Source: a virus
Direction: 5' to 3' (one strand)
DNA: 44,650 nt
Virus record (IMG/VR): IMGVR_UViG_3300025703_000004
Coordinates: 1 to 44,650 of that record
Positions within the stretch are counted from its first letter, which is position 1. Each line of letters starts with the position of its first letter. Positions 21,797-29,353 of the stretch are shown here, one piece after another. The notes below the pieces were generated by a model. It did no database searches. It was not told the DNA's origin and saw nothing but the letters and a program-made list of their open reading frames with translations. The translations under genes were made by a program, and so were the position numbers.

Positions 21797-22335
21797 AAAT
21801 AAAGTTGTGTCCAGCCGTCCAGCCGCGCCCGCACAAACAGATACGCCGACGCCCGTGCCGGCAGCCCCACAATCATCGCCGCCGACGCCGTGTAGGCCGA
21901 CGGGTTTGGGTAAATCGTTTTGCCCGCCGCGTGCAATTGCCGCGTGATGTCCTCCAGCCGGCGGAACTGCGCCGGGAAAAATGCCTCCAGGTGCGCGTCC
22001 ACCGCCAGCCACAGCGGATCCTTGCGGCCCTTCTCAAACGAATTGCCCCAGCCCGGCACCTTCATCTTCAGCGGGATCAGTGTCATCTCGCGTCCCGGCA
22101 TTTGCAGCAAGGCCACCGTCTCCTCGATCGGCCCGTGCGCGCCGCCCAGGCTCGCCAGCGCCGCGATCAATCCGTTCACATACCGGCTGCTGCCAAACGC
22201 CCCCGCCTCAAACAGGTCCCGGCTGATGTTGTGGCGCCCGCACGACGCGACGTGCGCCGCGTGCACCAGCTCCAGCAGGCGCTCTTCAGCGTCCGTCAGC
22301 GGCGTGTCACGCCAGAATGGAAGTGTCCGTGTCAT
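21793..22335 (-). CDS. Citrate-synthase-like protein
   Basis: 180 aa. The segments YVNGLIAALASLGGAHGPIEETVALLQM and YPNPSAYTASAAMIVGLPARASAYLF (each quoted in part) correspond in order to the citrate-synthase pattern (…ALxGPxHGGANEAVLxML… and …YPNVDFYTAxxxxxLGIP…FVxARxxGWxxH). The protein covers only the C-terminal half of the family, and the catalytic His of HGG is present as HGP. No known reason places it among tail genes; it may be an enzyme relic with a structural role or a metabolic gene. The length is far below the family's 370-430 aa. Confidence 0.55.
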   Translation of the reverse strand: MTRTLPFWRDTPLTDAEERLLELVHAAHVASCGRHNISRDLFEAGAFGSSRYVNGLIAALASLGGAHGPIEETVALLQMPGREMTLIPLKMKVPGWGNSFEKGRKDPLWLAVDAHLEAFFPAQFRRLEDITRQLHAAGKTIYPNPSAYTASAAMIVGLPARASAYLFVRARLDGWTQLYL

Positions 22336-22336
22336 G

Positions 22337-22945
22337 TCATTTTCCCGCATAAAATGTTTCCCGCGCCCACGTCGTCTGGCTCGGCAGCGGTGCCATCGTG
22401 ATCTTCTCCGGCATCACCGTCACTCGCAGCGTGTCCAGCATCCGGTAACGCCGTTCGTCCCACGCCAGCCCCGGCACCAGCCAGTCCCACACCGTCCGCA
22501 TCACGTGCGGAAATGCCAGGTCATCCAGCTCCAGCTCCAGCCGCCTGGACGCCGGCACCAGCACCCGCGCCTGGTTGTAATACGCCTGCGCCTTCGCCAT
22601 CACCGCCTCCACATCCGTGTCCGGCGACACGCCCGGATACGGCCGCTCCGGCGGGAATGCCTTGCGGTAGCTCGCCGCCGCCCGCTCCGGCGTGTTTCGC
22701 ACAAACAGCCATCGCGCTGCCGGGAAAAAATCCACCAGTTCCTCCGCGTGCATCAGCAGCCCGCTGTCCGCGTCCCCGGCAAACCGGATTTCCGGCGGCA
22801 ATGAGGCGAGCCGGTCCCGCACATACTCTGCCGTCCATCCGTCTTTCATCGCGTCGTGCCAGCACCACGCCGTCTGCGTCGTGAAAAAATTTGCCATCCA
22901 CGCCGTCCGGCTCCTCGGCAGCCCCGTGATGAAAAAAGGCTTCAT
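22337..22945 (-). CDS. Sulfotransferase-like P-loop protein
   Basis: 202 aa. The N-terminal FFITGLPRSRTAWMANFF matches the 5'-phosphosulfate loop of PAPS sulfotransferases (GxPRSGTxW), here with R in place of G. A later segment ARWLFVRNTPERAAASYRKA fits the 3'-phosphate site (RDPxxxxxSxY). It could modify virion or host-surface sugars, or bind another nucleotide. It lies between the tail-collar and citrate-synthase-like genes. Confidence 0.62.
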   Translation of the reverse strand: MKPFFITGLPRSRTAWMANFFTTQTAWCWHDAMKDGWTAEYVRDRLASLPPEIRFAGDADSGLLMHAEELVDFFPAARWLFVRNTPERAAASYRKAFPPERPYPGVSPDTDVEAVMAKAQAYYNQARVLVPASRRLELELDDLAFPHVMRTVWDWLVPGLAWDERRYRMLDTLRVTVMPEKITMAPLPSQTTWARETFYAGK

Positions 22946-23697
22946 GTCTTGATGATGAACATCAGGTTGATGTTGACCGGCCGCGTCTCATTGCCGCCGG
23001 TGGCGCCCGATGCGGTTGGAGCAGTGCCTACATAGCACTGCGTTGTGTTGCCGGATTGCGGCTCTGTGGCGCTGGGAACATTGTAGGCATGGGTATGGCT
23101 TTTGAATCCGTCCGCCTGCATCGTGCCCACATAATTCCCAGTCACACCGTCGCCCCGGTCCGTGCGCGCCGCTGCATCCGGGTCGTTCCCCGCCCCATGA
23201 TCCCATCCCCGCGCAAATTTCCCGCGCAGGTCCGGCAGGTTGAAATTGCCGCCCGCCACAGTTCCTCCGTAAATATAATTCACAGAATTCTCCACGCTCA
23301 CCAATGCTGTCGCCAGCGCCGGATACGTCGTGGCGGACACGCTGGCCCCGTTGCACTCCAGCCAGCCTGTCGGCACCGTCTCGCCCGCAAACATCGTGAT
23401 GCTGCCCGTCGGCGGCAGCGCACCGGCAGTTGCCAGCTTCGCCGCCGTCACGCTTCCGTCCGCATACATGGCCGTCGTCAGCGCCCCGTTCGCCACCAGC
23501 GTCGCCCCCGCCGCGTCCGCGCTGATCACCCCCACCGCCAGCTTCGCCGTCGTCACACTCCCGTTCGCGATGCTTGCGCTGGAGATGCTGCCGAACAGGT
23601 TGATGATCGGGTTTGCCGCCAGGTTCAGCTTGTCCTCCGTGACGATCTCCCCGACCGTCCAGATGTAGCCCGCCGTATATTGTATTGTCAGCGCCAT
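22942..23697 (-). CDS. Tail collar (tail fibre) protein
   Basis: 251 aa. The C-terminal half has the phage tail-collar domain: PPTGSITMFAGETVPTGWLE, CNGASVSATTYPALATAL, then FNLPDLRGKFARGWDHGAGN with the usual PDLRGxF, and a HTHAY segment. The N-terminal half is an Ala/Thr/Val-rich repeat of fibre type (GSVTTAKLAVG, GSVTAAKLATAG). It would form the distal, receptor-contacting fibre. The start is directly downstream of a heptanucleotide repeat (23706-23729). Confidence 0.85.
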   Translation of the reverse strand: MALTIQYTAGYIWTVGEIVTEDKLNLAANPIINLFGSISSASIANGSVTTAKLAVGVISADAAGATLVANGALTTAMYADGSVTAAKLATAGALPPTGSITMFAGETVPTGWLECNGASVSATTYPALATALVSVENSVNYIYGGTVAGGNFNLPDLRGKFARGWDHGAGNDPDAAARTDRGDGVTGNYVGTMQADGFKSHTHAYNVPSATEPQSGNTTQCYVGTAPTASGATGGNETRPVNINLMFIIKT

Positions 23698-23705
23698 AAA
23701 TTTTT

Positions 23706-23729
23706 CTCGTCACTTGTCACTCGTCACTG
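23706..23729. repeat. Heptanucleotide repeat GTGACGA-type
   Basis: Imperfect units of GTGACGA/GTGACAA on the minus strand, immediately upstream of the tail-collar start codon. Confidence 0.8.
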
Positions 23730-23732
23730 TTT

Positions 23733-26700
23733 TCAAAGCATCAAGCCCATCCGCCGGTCGCCCTTTGTGGCCGCCGGCGTCACCGCCTTGATCTTCATCC
23801 GTCCCGTCGCGTTCTGGATTCGGATCAGGTCATACGCCCCCTGCAACGTCTTCGTGCTGGGCCTTAAGAAAACCTCCTGGTATTGCGCCCCGTTCAATCC
23901 TGCGCCGCAATAAACCCCGCTCGTGTCCGTCAGCGATTGCGACGTCACCGGATGGATGCTGAATATGGCGATGGCCAGCGCATAGCCCGCCGGCGCATTG
24001 TTCACGGCCTGCGGTGTGAACGTGAACGGCACGCCCGATACGATCTTCCCGGCAATGATCGTCTCCGTAAAAAAGGTCGTCCCGCTGCCGTCCGATTTCA
24101 GATACCCATAGGCACACTCCAGGTTCAGGCTGCTGAAGGCCGTCGCGCCCGACAGCTCCAGCGTATACGAATGTCCCGCCGTCAAAGGTTGGATCCACAA
24201 TCCAGCCTGCAAATTCACCCCGGCCAGCAGGTTTGGCTGCGTTGCGTCCCCCAGCTTCACCGTGTAATCGCCCCGGTTCGGCTTTGAAAAATCCCCGTTC
24301 ACATTCGTCACGTCATAGGGCGCGGCGTCAAATGGTTTCAGGTATTGTGTCCGGTTGAACGCCTTGTTCACGATCGCCGCCCGCGTCGTGTGCAGCCCGC
24401 CCGTCCCCACCGTCACCGTCAGCGTTGCCGCCCACATCGCCAGCCCCAGCTCCACCAGCGGAAACCGTTTCGGCCCCGGCTGCCCGAACAGGTGCCCGCG
24501 GATTGTCGTGTCCATGGGGATCTCCGCCCAGCCCAGCCCTCCAGCCTGCGTCAGGTCCGCCACCTGGTCGCCGCTCGTCGCCTCCTCCACCAGGTTCACC
24601 CACCCGTTTTCACCAATGAAAAACAGCCGCTCCTGCCCGCGATACTGCGCCTTGAAAAATTCCTTCACGCAAAACTCGCTGCCCGTGTCCAGCCCCACCC
24701 ATTGCTGCGTCCTGAAATCATAGACCATCAGCGCCGTGTTCACGCCCGTCAGCGTGCCGCCGCCGCTCGTCGTCATCGTGCCGCCGTCCAGCGGCGCGGC
24801 CCAGTAAAGACAGTCGTTCCACCAGCCCAGCCGCATCTTGTCCGCCAGCGGCCAGCAGATCCGCCCCGTCCATTTCGCGATGTCCGTGCTCAACGCCACA
24901 TCCACGCTCTGCACCAGCCCCTGCTGCGTCTGGTTCAACGACACCACCCCCCGCGAGCTGGCCGGAAAATACACGTTTTTCCCCGCCGCAATCGCGCTCC
25001 GCAGCGCGCACGCCCCGTAATTCCCGCCCATCGGCGTGTAGGTGATGTTCGCCACGTTCTGCTGCAAATTGCCCAAAATGCCCCAGCGCCTGCCCTTCGT
25101 CACGATCACCGTGTTCTGGTCATATTCCGTCAGCGTCTCAATCTCCGAATCGTCCCCCTGGTTGATGCGGAACTCGTTTGTGAACGTGAAATGCACCGGG
25201 TCCAGGATGTCCGTCGCCACGATGTAATCCTTCTTCGTGTATTCGCTCGTGCTGTCATACCCGTTGTCCCCGGGCGTGTAGGCCGTCGGCACCAGCAAAA
25301 GATTGTTGATGAACAGCGCGTCATCCGCGTTGGGGAGCACGTTGTAGATCTGGTTCCACGCCTCCGGGTTGCTGTCCGGCGATTGACCCGCCAGCACGCT
25401 TGCCGCCTGTGCCGTGATCGTTCCTGTCGCATCCGTTCCCGGCGCGCTGTTCATTGCATAGGTAAACGTATTGGCATCCAGAACAGTGATGGCATAGGAC
25501 CCGTTGTAGGCGCCCGGAGTTGCTCCGGCCATGGGCACAATCTGGCCGGTGCTAAATCCATGGCCAGTCAAGACGGCAACCGCCGTCTTCTGAATGGAGG
25601 TGTATATTTGTATGGTGCCCGTTGCATCTGCCCCGGGATCGCTTGGCAGCAGATAGGAAAATGTGGAGGGACTGAGCACGGTAATGCCAAAGGTCCCGTT
25701 GTAGGCGGATGGTGTCGCGCCGGCAACCGTCACTGTGTTCCCTGTGCTCAATCCGTTTTCCGCGATCGTGGCAACCGCCACTGTCGTCGAGTAGGCGGTG
25801 ATGGTTCCGGTCGCGGGCGATGTGCCGCCGGCAAAAACATAGGTGAAGGTATTTGCGCCCGTTACGGTGACTGCATAAGTTCCATTGTAGGCGGACGGTG
25901 TCGCGCCGGCAATCGCCACTATGTTTCCAGTCGCCAGGCCATGAGCCGTCAAGGTGGTGGCCGTCGCCGTCGTGCCACTGCTCGTCAGGGTGTCGAGTGT
26001 TCCGCCGCCGATCACCTGGCGTCCCAAGGATGCCGGCGTCTGCCTCATAAGTTTCAGGGAAGTCACCGCCAATAGGCTTCCCAGCGCCTGCCAATACAGC
26101 GCCATGTTCGAGACTTTGATTGTCCCCGTCGCCGGACTGACTGGAATGACATATAACGAATATGTGATGGTTCCCGTTGCGGGTGATGTGCCGCTTCCGG
26201 CAAATACGTAGGTGAACGTATCCGCGGTTGTCACTGTGATGATGTAGATGCCGTTGTAAACCGGCTGCGTCGCTCCGGCGATCAGCACCGTCTGTCCGCT
26301 GGTCAAACCATGCGCCGCGAGTGTCACGGTCGCCGTCGTCCCGCTGCTCGTGATGCTGGTCGGCGTCACTGGCGTTCCGGGGATGGCATACCATTCAAAG
26401 GTGAACGTCACCGGGTCAATCACCGTGATGTTCCACCGCCCGTTGTATTGCGGCTGGTTCGCACCCTTGATCGTCACGTCCGCACCCGTGACATAGCCGT
26501 GTTCCTCCGCCGTCACCACCGTCGCCAGATTGCCCGTCAGCGTGATGCCCGTCACCGTTTGGAACGGCCCGTAGGCCATCTCGTCCGCCGGCTGTTCAAT
26601 CGCCTGCACCGCCGCCTTGTAGGCCGTGGCGGGATTGTATTGCGGGATCACGTCAATGAAACCGGTGTCAATGTCCGGCAGGATCAGCGGTGCCAGGTAT

Positions 26701-27155
26701 TTGCCCCGGAAGCACACCACCCGGTTGAACGCCTGGATCAGCGAACAGTCCCCCAGCACCTTCACGCCCGGGGGCAGCGGCAGCGTGAACCGGTAGTTTC
26801 CCTCGCAGCAGCGGTAAATGTTGCCATCCGCCGCGATCAAGACCCACTCCCGCGACTGCGGGTCACTGAACACCCCCGCGCCGTAAAGCTTCACCCCCAT
26901 CGGCAAAATCTGCTTGCCCACGCACTGGTTCAGCCAGCCCGGCTTCACCACCCCCAGCCGCGGCTCGATGTCCCCGTTCCGCATCCGCGTGTTGACCCCG
27001 TCCGCCACCAGCCCCGGGGCCAGCTTCTCCGGCGGCAGCCGGTTGTTCACCCCGCTCCACGTGATGTTCAGCGCCAGCAGGTAGTCCGGCCAGTAGGCCT
27101 CGCCCACCCGCTCGCGCGGTTCATCCAGCGGTCCGAATGATCGGTAATCACCCAT
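23733..27155 (-). CDS. Tail protein with five tandem FCCH-like beta domains
   Basis: 1140 aa. The N-terminal 200 residues (…NITWSGVNNRLPPEKLAPGL, VVCFRGKYLAPLILPDID) resemble large podovirus tail or stabiliser proteins. From about 200 to 640 there are five repeats of about 65 residues with the shared pattern AxHGLxTGxxVxIAGATxxxYNGxYxxTV then TFTYxF; this small beta-barrel resembles the domain annotated in phage proteins as E1-FCCH. The rest is beta-rich with a C-terminal carbohydrate-module-like part. The repeats at DNA level could recombine, changing domain number. Confidence 0.7.
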   Translation of the reverse strand: MGDYRSFGPLDEPRERVGEAYWPDYLLALNITWSGVNNRLPPEKLAPGLVADGVNTRMRNGDIEPRLGVVKPGWLNQCVGKQILPMGVKLYGAGVFSDPQSREWVLIAADGNIYRCCEGNYRFTLPLPPGVKVLGDCSLIQAFNRVVCFRGKYLAPLILPDIDTGFIDVIPQYNPATAYKAAVQAIEQPADEMAYGPFQTVTGITLTGNLATVVTAEEHGYVTGADVTIKGANQPQYNGRWNITVIDPVTFTFEWYAIPGTPVTPTSITSSGTTATVTLAAHGLTSGQTVLIAGATQPVYNGIYIITVTTADTFTYVFAGSGTSPATGTITYSLYVIPVSPATGTIKVSNMALYWQALGSLLAVTSLKLMRQTPASLGRQVIGGGTLDTLTSSGTTATATTLTAHGLATGNIVAIAGATPSAYNGTYAVTVTGANTFTYVFAGGTSPATGTITAYSTTVAVATIAENGLSTGNTVTVAGATPSAYNGTFGITVLSPSTFSYLLPSDPGADATGTIQIYTSIQKTAVAVLTGHGFSTGQIVPMAGATPGAYNGSYAITVLDANTFTYAMNSAPGTDATGTITAQAASVLAGQSPDSNPEAWNQIYNVLPNADDALFINNLLLVPTAYTPGDNGYDSTSEYTKKDYIVATDILDPVHFTFTNEFRINQGDDSEIETLTEYDQNTVIVTKGRRWGILGNLQQNVANITYTPMGGNYGACALRSAIAAGKNVYFPASSRGVVSLNQTQQGLVQSVDVALSTDIAKWTGRICWPLADKMRLGWWNDCLYWAAPLDGGTMTTSGGGTLTGVNTALMVYDFRTQQWVGLDTGSEFCVKEFFKAQYRGQERLFFIGENGWVNLVEEATSGDQVADLTQAGGLGWAEIPMDTTIRGHLFGQPGPKRFPLVELGLAMWAATLTVTVGTGGLHTTRAAIVNKAFNRTQYLKPFDAAPYDVTNVNGDFSKPNRGDYTVKLGDATQPNLLAGVNLQAGLWIQPLTAGHSYTLELSGATAFSSLNLECAYGYLKSDGSGTTFFTETIIAGKIVSGVPFTFTPQAVNNAPAGYALAIAIFSIHPVTSQSLTDTSGVYCGAGLNGAQYQEVFLRPSTKTLQGAYDLIRIQNATGRMKIKAVTPAATKGDRRMGLML

Positions 27156-27167
27156 GATAAATTGCTG

Positions 27168-27449
27168 TTATCGTTTCGCCGCCCACTGGGCGTTTGCTGC
27201 TTTGATATGCGGCACACTTTCGTGTTCGGGAAAGTGTTTTAGAATGGTTTCCTGGCAGGGGTCGCACAGATCATCAAAGTTGCCATGGATGGAATGAAGT
27301 CCTTTGCAGCGGGGACACTTCAAGTATGTTTCTGGGTCTGTTTTGCGGACCTCATTGCATTCTAGTCCAAGGTTCCGGATAACGCGCACGGTCGCAGTTG
27401 TCAGTTGAGCGTCTTCGAGTATGTTGTCTCTGGCTTGGTTGGCTGTCAT
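27168..27449 (-). CDS. Small zinc-binding protein, 93 aa
   Basis: MTANQARDNILEDAQLTTAT, then CPRCKGLHSIHGNFDDLC and DPCQETILKHFPEH, a possible zinc site with CPRC and CDPC. Not recognised. The attC signature was looked for at both ends and not found, so it is not counted as a cassette gene in spite of its odd place between tail genes. Confidence 0.6.
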   Translation of the reverse strand: MTANQARDNILEDAQLTTATVRVIRNLGLECNEVRKTDPETYLKCPRCKGLHSIHGNFDDLCDPCQETILKHFPEHESVPHIKAANAQWAAKR

Positions 27450-27459
27450 ATTTTGTTCC

Positions 27460-27936
27460 TCAATTCCTCATTCGCGTTGCCACGTCTGGACGGCTCGCCG
27501 CATCCGCGTCCCAAGCCGCCTGTCCGAACTCCTGCACGGCCATCACAAGCGTGTTTATCTCCGCCGGCGGCACAAAATTGTCCTCGGTCAGCTCGCGCAA
27601 CGCCGCGTCCGCTTCAGCCTTGACGTATTTCTCCGGTGCCCACGGCGTCCACGTCACTCCACCGTCAAGTGACTCGTCAATGAATCCCCGATACCATGCG
27701 TCGTGCGAGACGGTCGGGAAAAAGCTGTTTGTGGATTGCAGGTAGCATTTTGAGAACTTCGGCGAACTCAATCCGTCCGTCCTGCCGCCGCTCCGCATCC
27801 GCAGCAACCGCCCGTCACGCATCCGCCAGGGCAGCCCGGAACCAGCCGGCTGCCCGCGCTGCTGGTAAATCGTGAAGTCGCTCCACCCGTCGAGCGTGTC
27901 CACAACCAGCGGAGCATTTGGATGCAGGTAGCCCAT
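27460..27936 (-). CDS. Hypothetical virion-region protein, 158 aa
   Basis: MGYLHPNAPLVVDTLDGWSD, FTIYQQRGQPAGSGLPWRMR and a helical, acidic second half (KAEADAALRELTEDNF…). Not recognised. Lies between the OMP-like protein and the zinc protein, in one operon with the tail genes. Confidence 0.6.
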   Translation of the reverse strand: MGYLHPNAPLVVDTLDGWSDFTIYQQRGQPAGSGLPWRMRDGRLLRMRSGGRTDGLSSPKFSKCYLQSTNSFFPTVSHDAWYRGFIDESLDGGVTWTPWAPEKYVKAEADAALRELTEDNFVPPAEINTLVMAVQEFGQAAWDADAASRPDVATRMRN

Positions 27937-27939
27937 GGT

Positions 27940-28470
27940 TCAAAACGTGATGCCGAATCCGATTTCAATGGAAGGATTCCGGCTGAATGCATGCCTCGCG
28001 TAATACGGACTCGCCACGCGCAAAAAACTGTAGGTATTGTCCGAAAACTTCTTTTTGAGCGTGAGGTTCGGCTCAAGCTTGAACGCACCAAGGTTAAAAT
28101 CCCAGCCGCCGCCGATCTGAGCGTCAACCTCCGTGTCATAGTGCCGGTAGAGTGCATAGCCGCCTTCCAATGTGAACGCATTGAACGCGCTGCCCGCGCC
28201 GTCAAACTCGATGTCGCCAGCCGCTTCCCACCCGCTTTCAAAGTTGTATTGGATTTTCAGCGCGTCCGCAGCCGGAGAACCGATCACCTGTTTGTAGCCG
28301 GTGTCCAATTGCCAGCTTGAATTTGTCGTCCAGCCATAAGCCGGGTTGAACGACAGGAAATAAGTTTCGGCAGCCTGGAATATGCTGTTCGTGCCGCCAG
28401 TCTGCGCCTGCGCATTAACCGTCAGAGCCAGAAGCCCGACGCCGATGAGGATTGATTTGAATAGTTTCAT
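27940..28470 (-). CDS. Outer-membrane beta-barrel-like protein with signal peptide
   Basis: 176 aa from 28470: a clear Sec signal peptide (MKLFKSILIGVGLLALTVNA, cleavage after AQA). The mature part alternates polar and aromatic residues in strand-sized blocks (YFLSFNPAYGW, DTGYKQVIG, LKIQYNFESG, GYALYRHYD, KLEPNLTLKKKF, SFLRVASPYYARH). It ends in IEIGFGITF, a C-terminal aromatic of the outer-membrane insertion signal. It would act in the host outer membrane, possibly in lysis or superinfection exclusion (inference). Confidence 0.65.
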   Translation of the reverse strand: MKLFKSILIGVGLLALTVNAQAQTGGTNSIFQAAETYFLSFNPAYGWTTNSSWQLDTGYKQVIGSPAADALKIQYNFESGWEAAGDIEFDGAGSAFNAFTLEGGYALYRHYDTEVDAQIGGGWDFNLGAFKLEPNLTLKKKFSDNTYSFLRVASPYYARHAFSRNPSIEIGFGITF

Positions 28471-28477
28471 AATTTCT

Positions 28478-28705
28478 TTATTCGTTTGGTTTGGTTGGTT
28501 GATTCTCAATGTGAGATTGGATTACTTTTCCGCCCATGAAGAGGCCCGTCACCTCCACCACCGTCTGCGGGATCTCCACCAGGGACTTTGTTAGGATGCA
28601 CATATAGGCCCAGACCAGGAACACACCTGCTGCCCAGATCAGGAACGCCAGTCGTGTCGCCGAATACTGCCCCGTGTCATCCTTGAAAAATTGTGATAAA
28701 TTCAT
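28478..28705 (-). CDS. Putative holin-like membrane protein
   Basis: 75 aa from 28705 (MNLSQFFKDDTGQYSATRLA). One strong transmembrane helix (LAFLIWAAGVFLVWAYMCIL) and a second weaker hydrophobic helix followed by GGKVIQSHIENQPT, an end often seen in small phage holins. Near two other short membrane proteins, so it belongs to the lysis cluster. No endolysin was recognised. Confidence 0.6.
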   Translation of the reverse strand: MNLSQFFKDDTGQYSATRLAFLIWAAGVFLVWAYMCILTKSLVEIPQTVVEVTGLFMGGKVIQSHIENQPTKPNE

Positions 28706-28716
28706 GTCATCCTCAC

Positions 28717-29001
28717 TTATGGTGGCGGGCGATTTTTCCCCTGCTCCATCCACCGATACATGTCGTCAATTTCCCGCTTCATGTCCGTCATGGTGTCGTG
28801 ATCATCATTCACCCGCTTGCTTAAATCAGCCACCTGGGCGGCCACGGTTTCCACCACCATCTTGCTTGGCACAAAATAATTCCATACCGCCACCAGTGAC
28901 ATGATGGCGATGGCCGTGCCACCCATGCGAAACAATGGCAGCTTGATCACCCCCCCGTTCTTTGGGATGTAGTCTGTTTCACTTGATTCTTTAGTGTTCA
29001 T
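28717..29001 (-). CDS. Membrane protein with coiled coil (inner spanin-like)
   Basis: 94 aa. Short N-terminal cytoplasmic part, one transmembrane helix (TAIAIMSLVAVWNYFV) and a C-terminal coiled coil (VETVAAQVADLSKRVNDDHD, TMTDMKREIDDMYRWMEQ) of the length expected in the periplasm. This topology (N-in, C-out with a coiled coil) is that of i-spanins; holin accessory proteins are the alternative. Overlaps or borders the 25-aa secreted peptide gene. Confidence 0.55.
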   Translation of the reverse strand: MNTKESSETDYIPKNGGVIKLPLFRMGGTAIAIMSLVAVWNYFVPSKMVVETVAAQVADLSKRVNDDHDTMTDMKREIDDMYRWMEQGKNRPPP

Positions 29002-29011
29002 AATGCGAGTT

Positions 29012-29089
29012 TCACATCACGGAGGCCGACTGCGCCACGGCAGCTTGAGCAAGCAGACAGCAGCAAAAAATGAGCGTGAGGGGTTTCAT
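29012..29089 (-). CDS. Tiny secreted peptide, 25 aa
   Basis: MKPLTLIFCCCLLAQAAVAQ followed by SASVM. Almost nothing but a signal peptide with a Cys cluster. Located just upstream of the spanin-like gene, the usual partner position for an outer-membrane o-spanin, but it lacks a convincing lipobox and has no body. It may be a degraded o-spanin. Confidence 0.35.
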   Translation of the reverse strand: MKPLTLIFCCCLLAQAAVAQSASVM

Positions 29090-29150
29090 TGGCCGTTGTA
29101 AATCTCCATCACTTCTGTTGACGACAAAGCGCGGATTGGATTAAGGGGTG

Positions 29151-29348
29151 TCATTTTCGGTGAAAGTGAATATGAATCAAACCAAGCCCGCTGATGATAA
29201 GTGCAAACGCGCCCGGCTCGACGTGAAACAAGTTAAAGGAAATGGTCTGATTCGCCTTCCACAAATCGCAAGCCACGCGAAGTCCCCATAAGATGACAAT
29301 GATTCCAAGCACCGAAGTCGTTTTAGAATTTCCGAATATGTTTTTCAT
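29151..29348 (-). CDS. Small two-helix membrane protein
   Basis: 65 aa. Two transmembrane helices (TTSVLGIIVILWGLRVA and PGAFALIISGLGLIHIHF) joined by a short polar loop. Holin or antiholin candidate; start at 29348 after AATAAATTAT. Confidence 0.55.
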   Translation of the reverse strand: MKNIFGNSKTTSVLGIIVILWGLRVACDLWKANQTISFNLFHVEPGAFALIISGLGLIHIHFHRK

Positions 29349-29353
29349 ATAAT

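Noticed and set aside
27168-27449. Another solitary cassette
   Set aside because: The N-terminus resembles attC translations (VRVIRNLG), but no R''/R' boxes or complementary arms with extra bases were found at either end.
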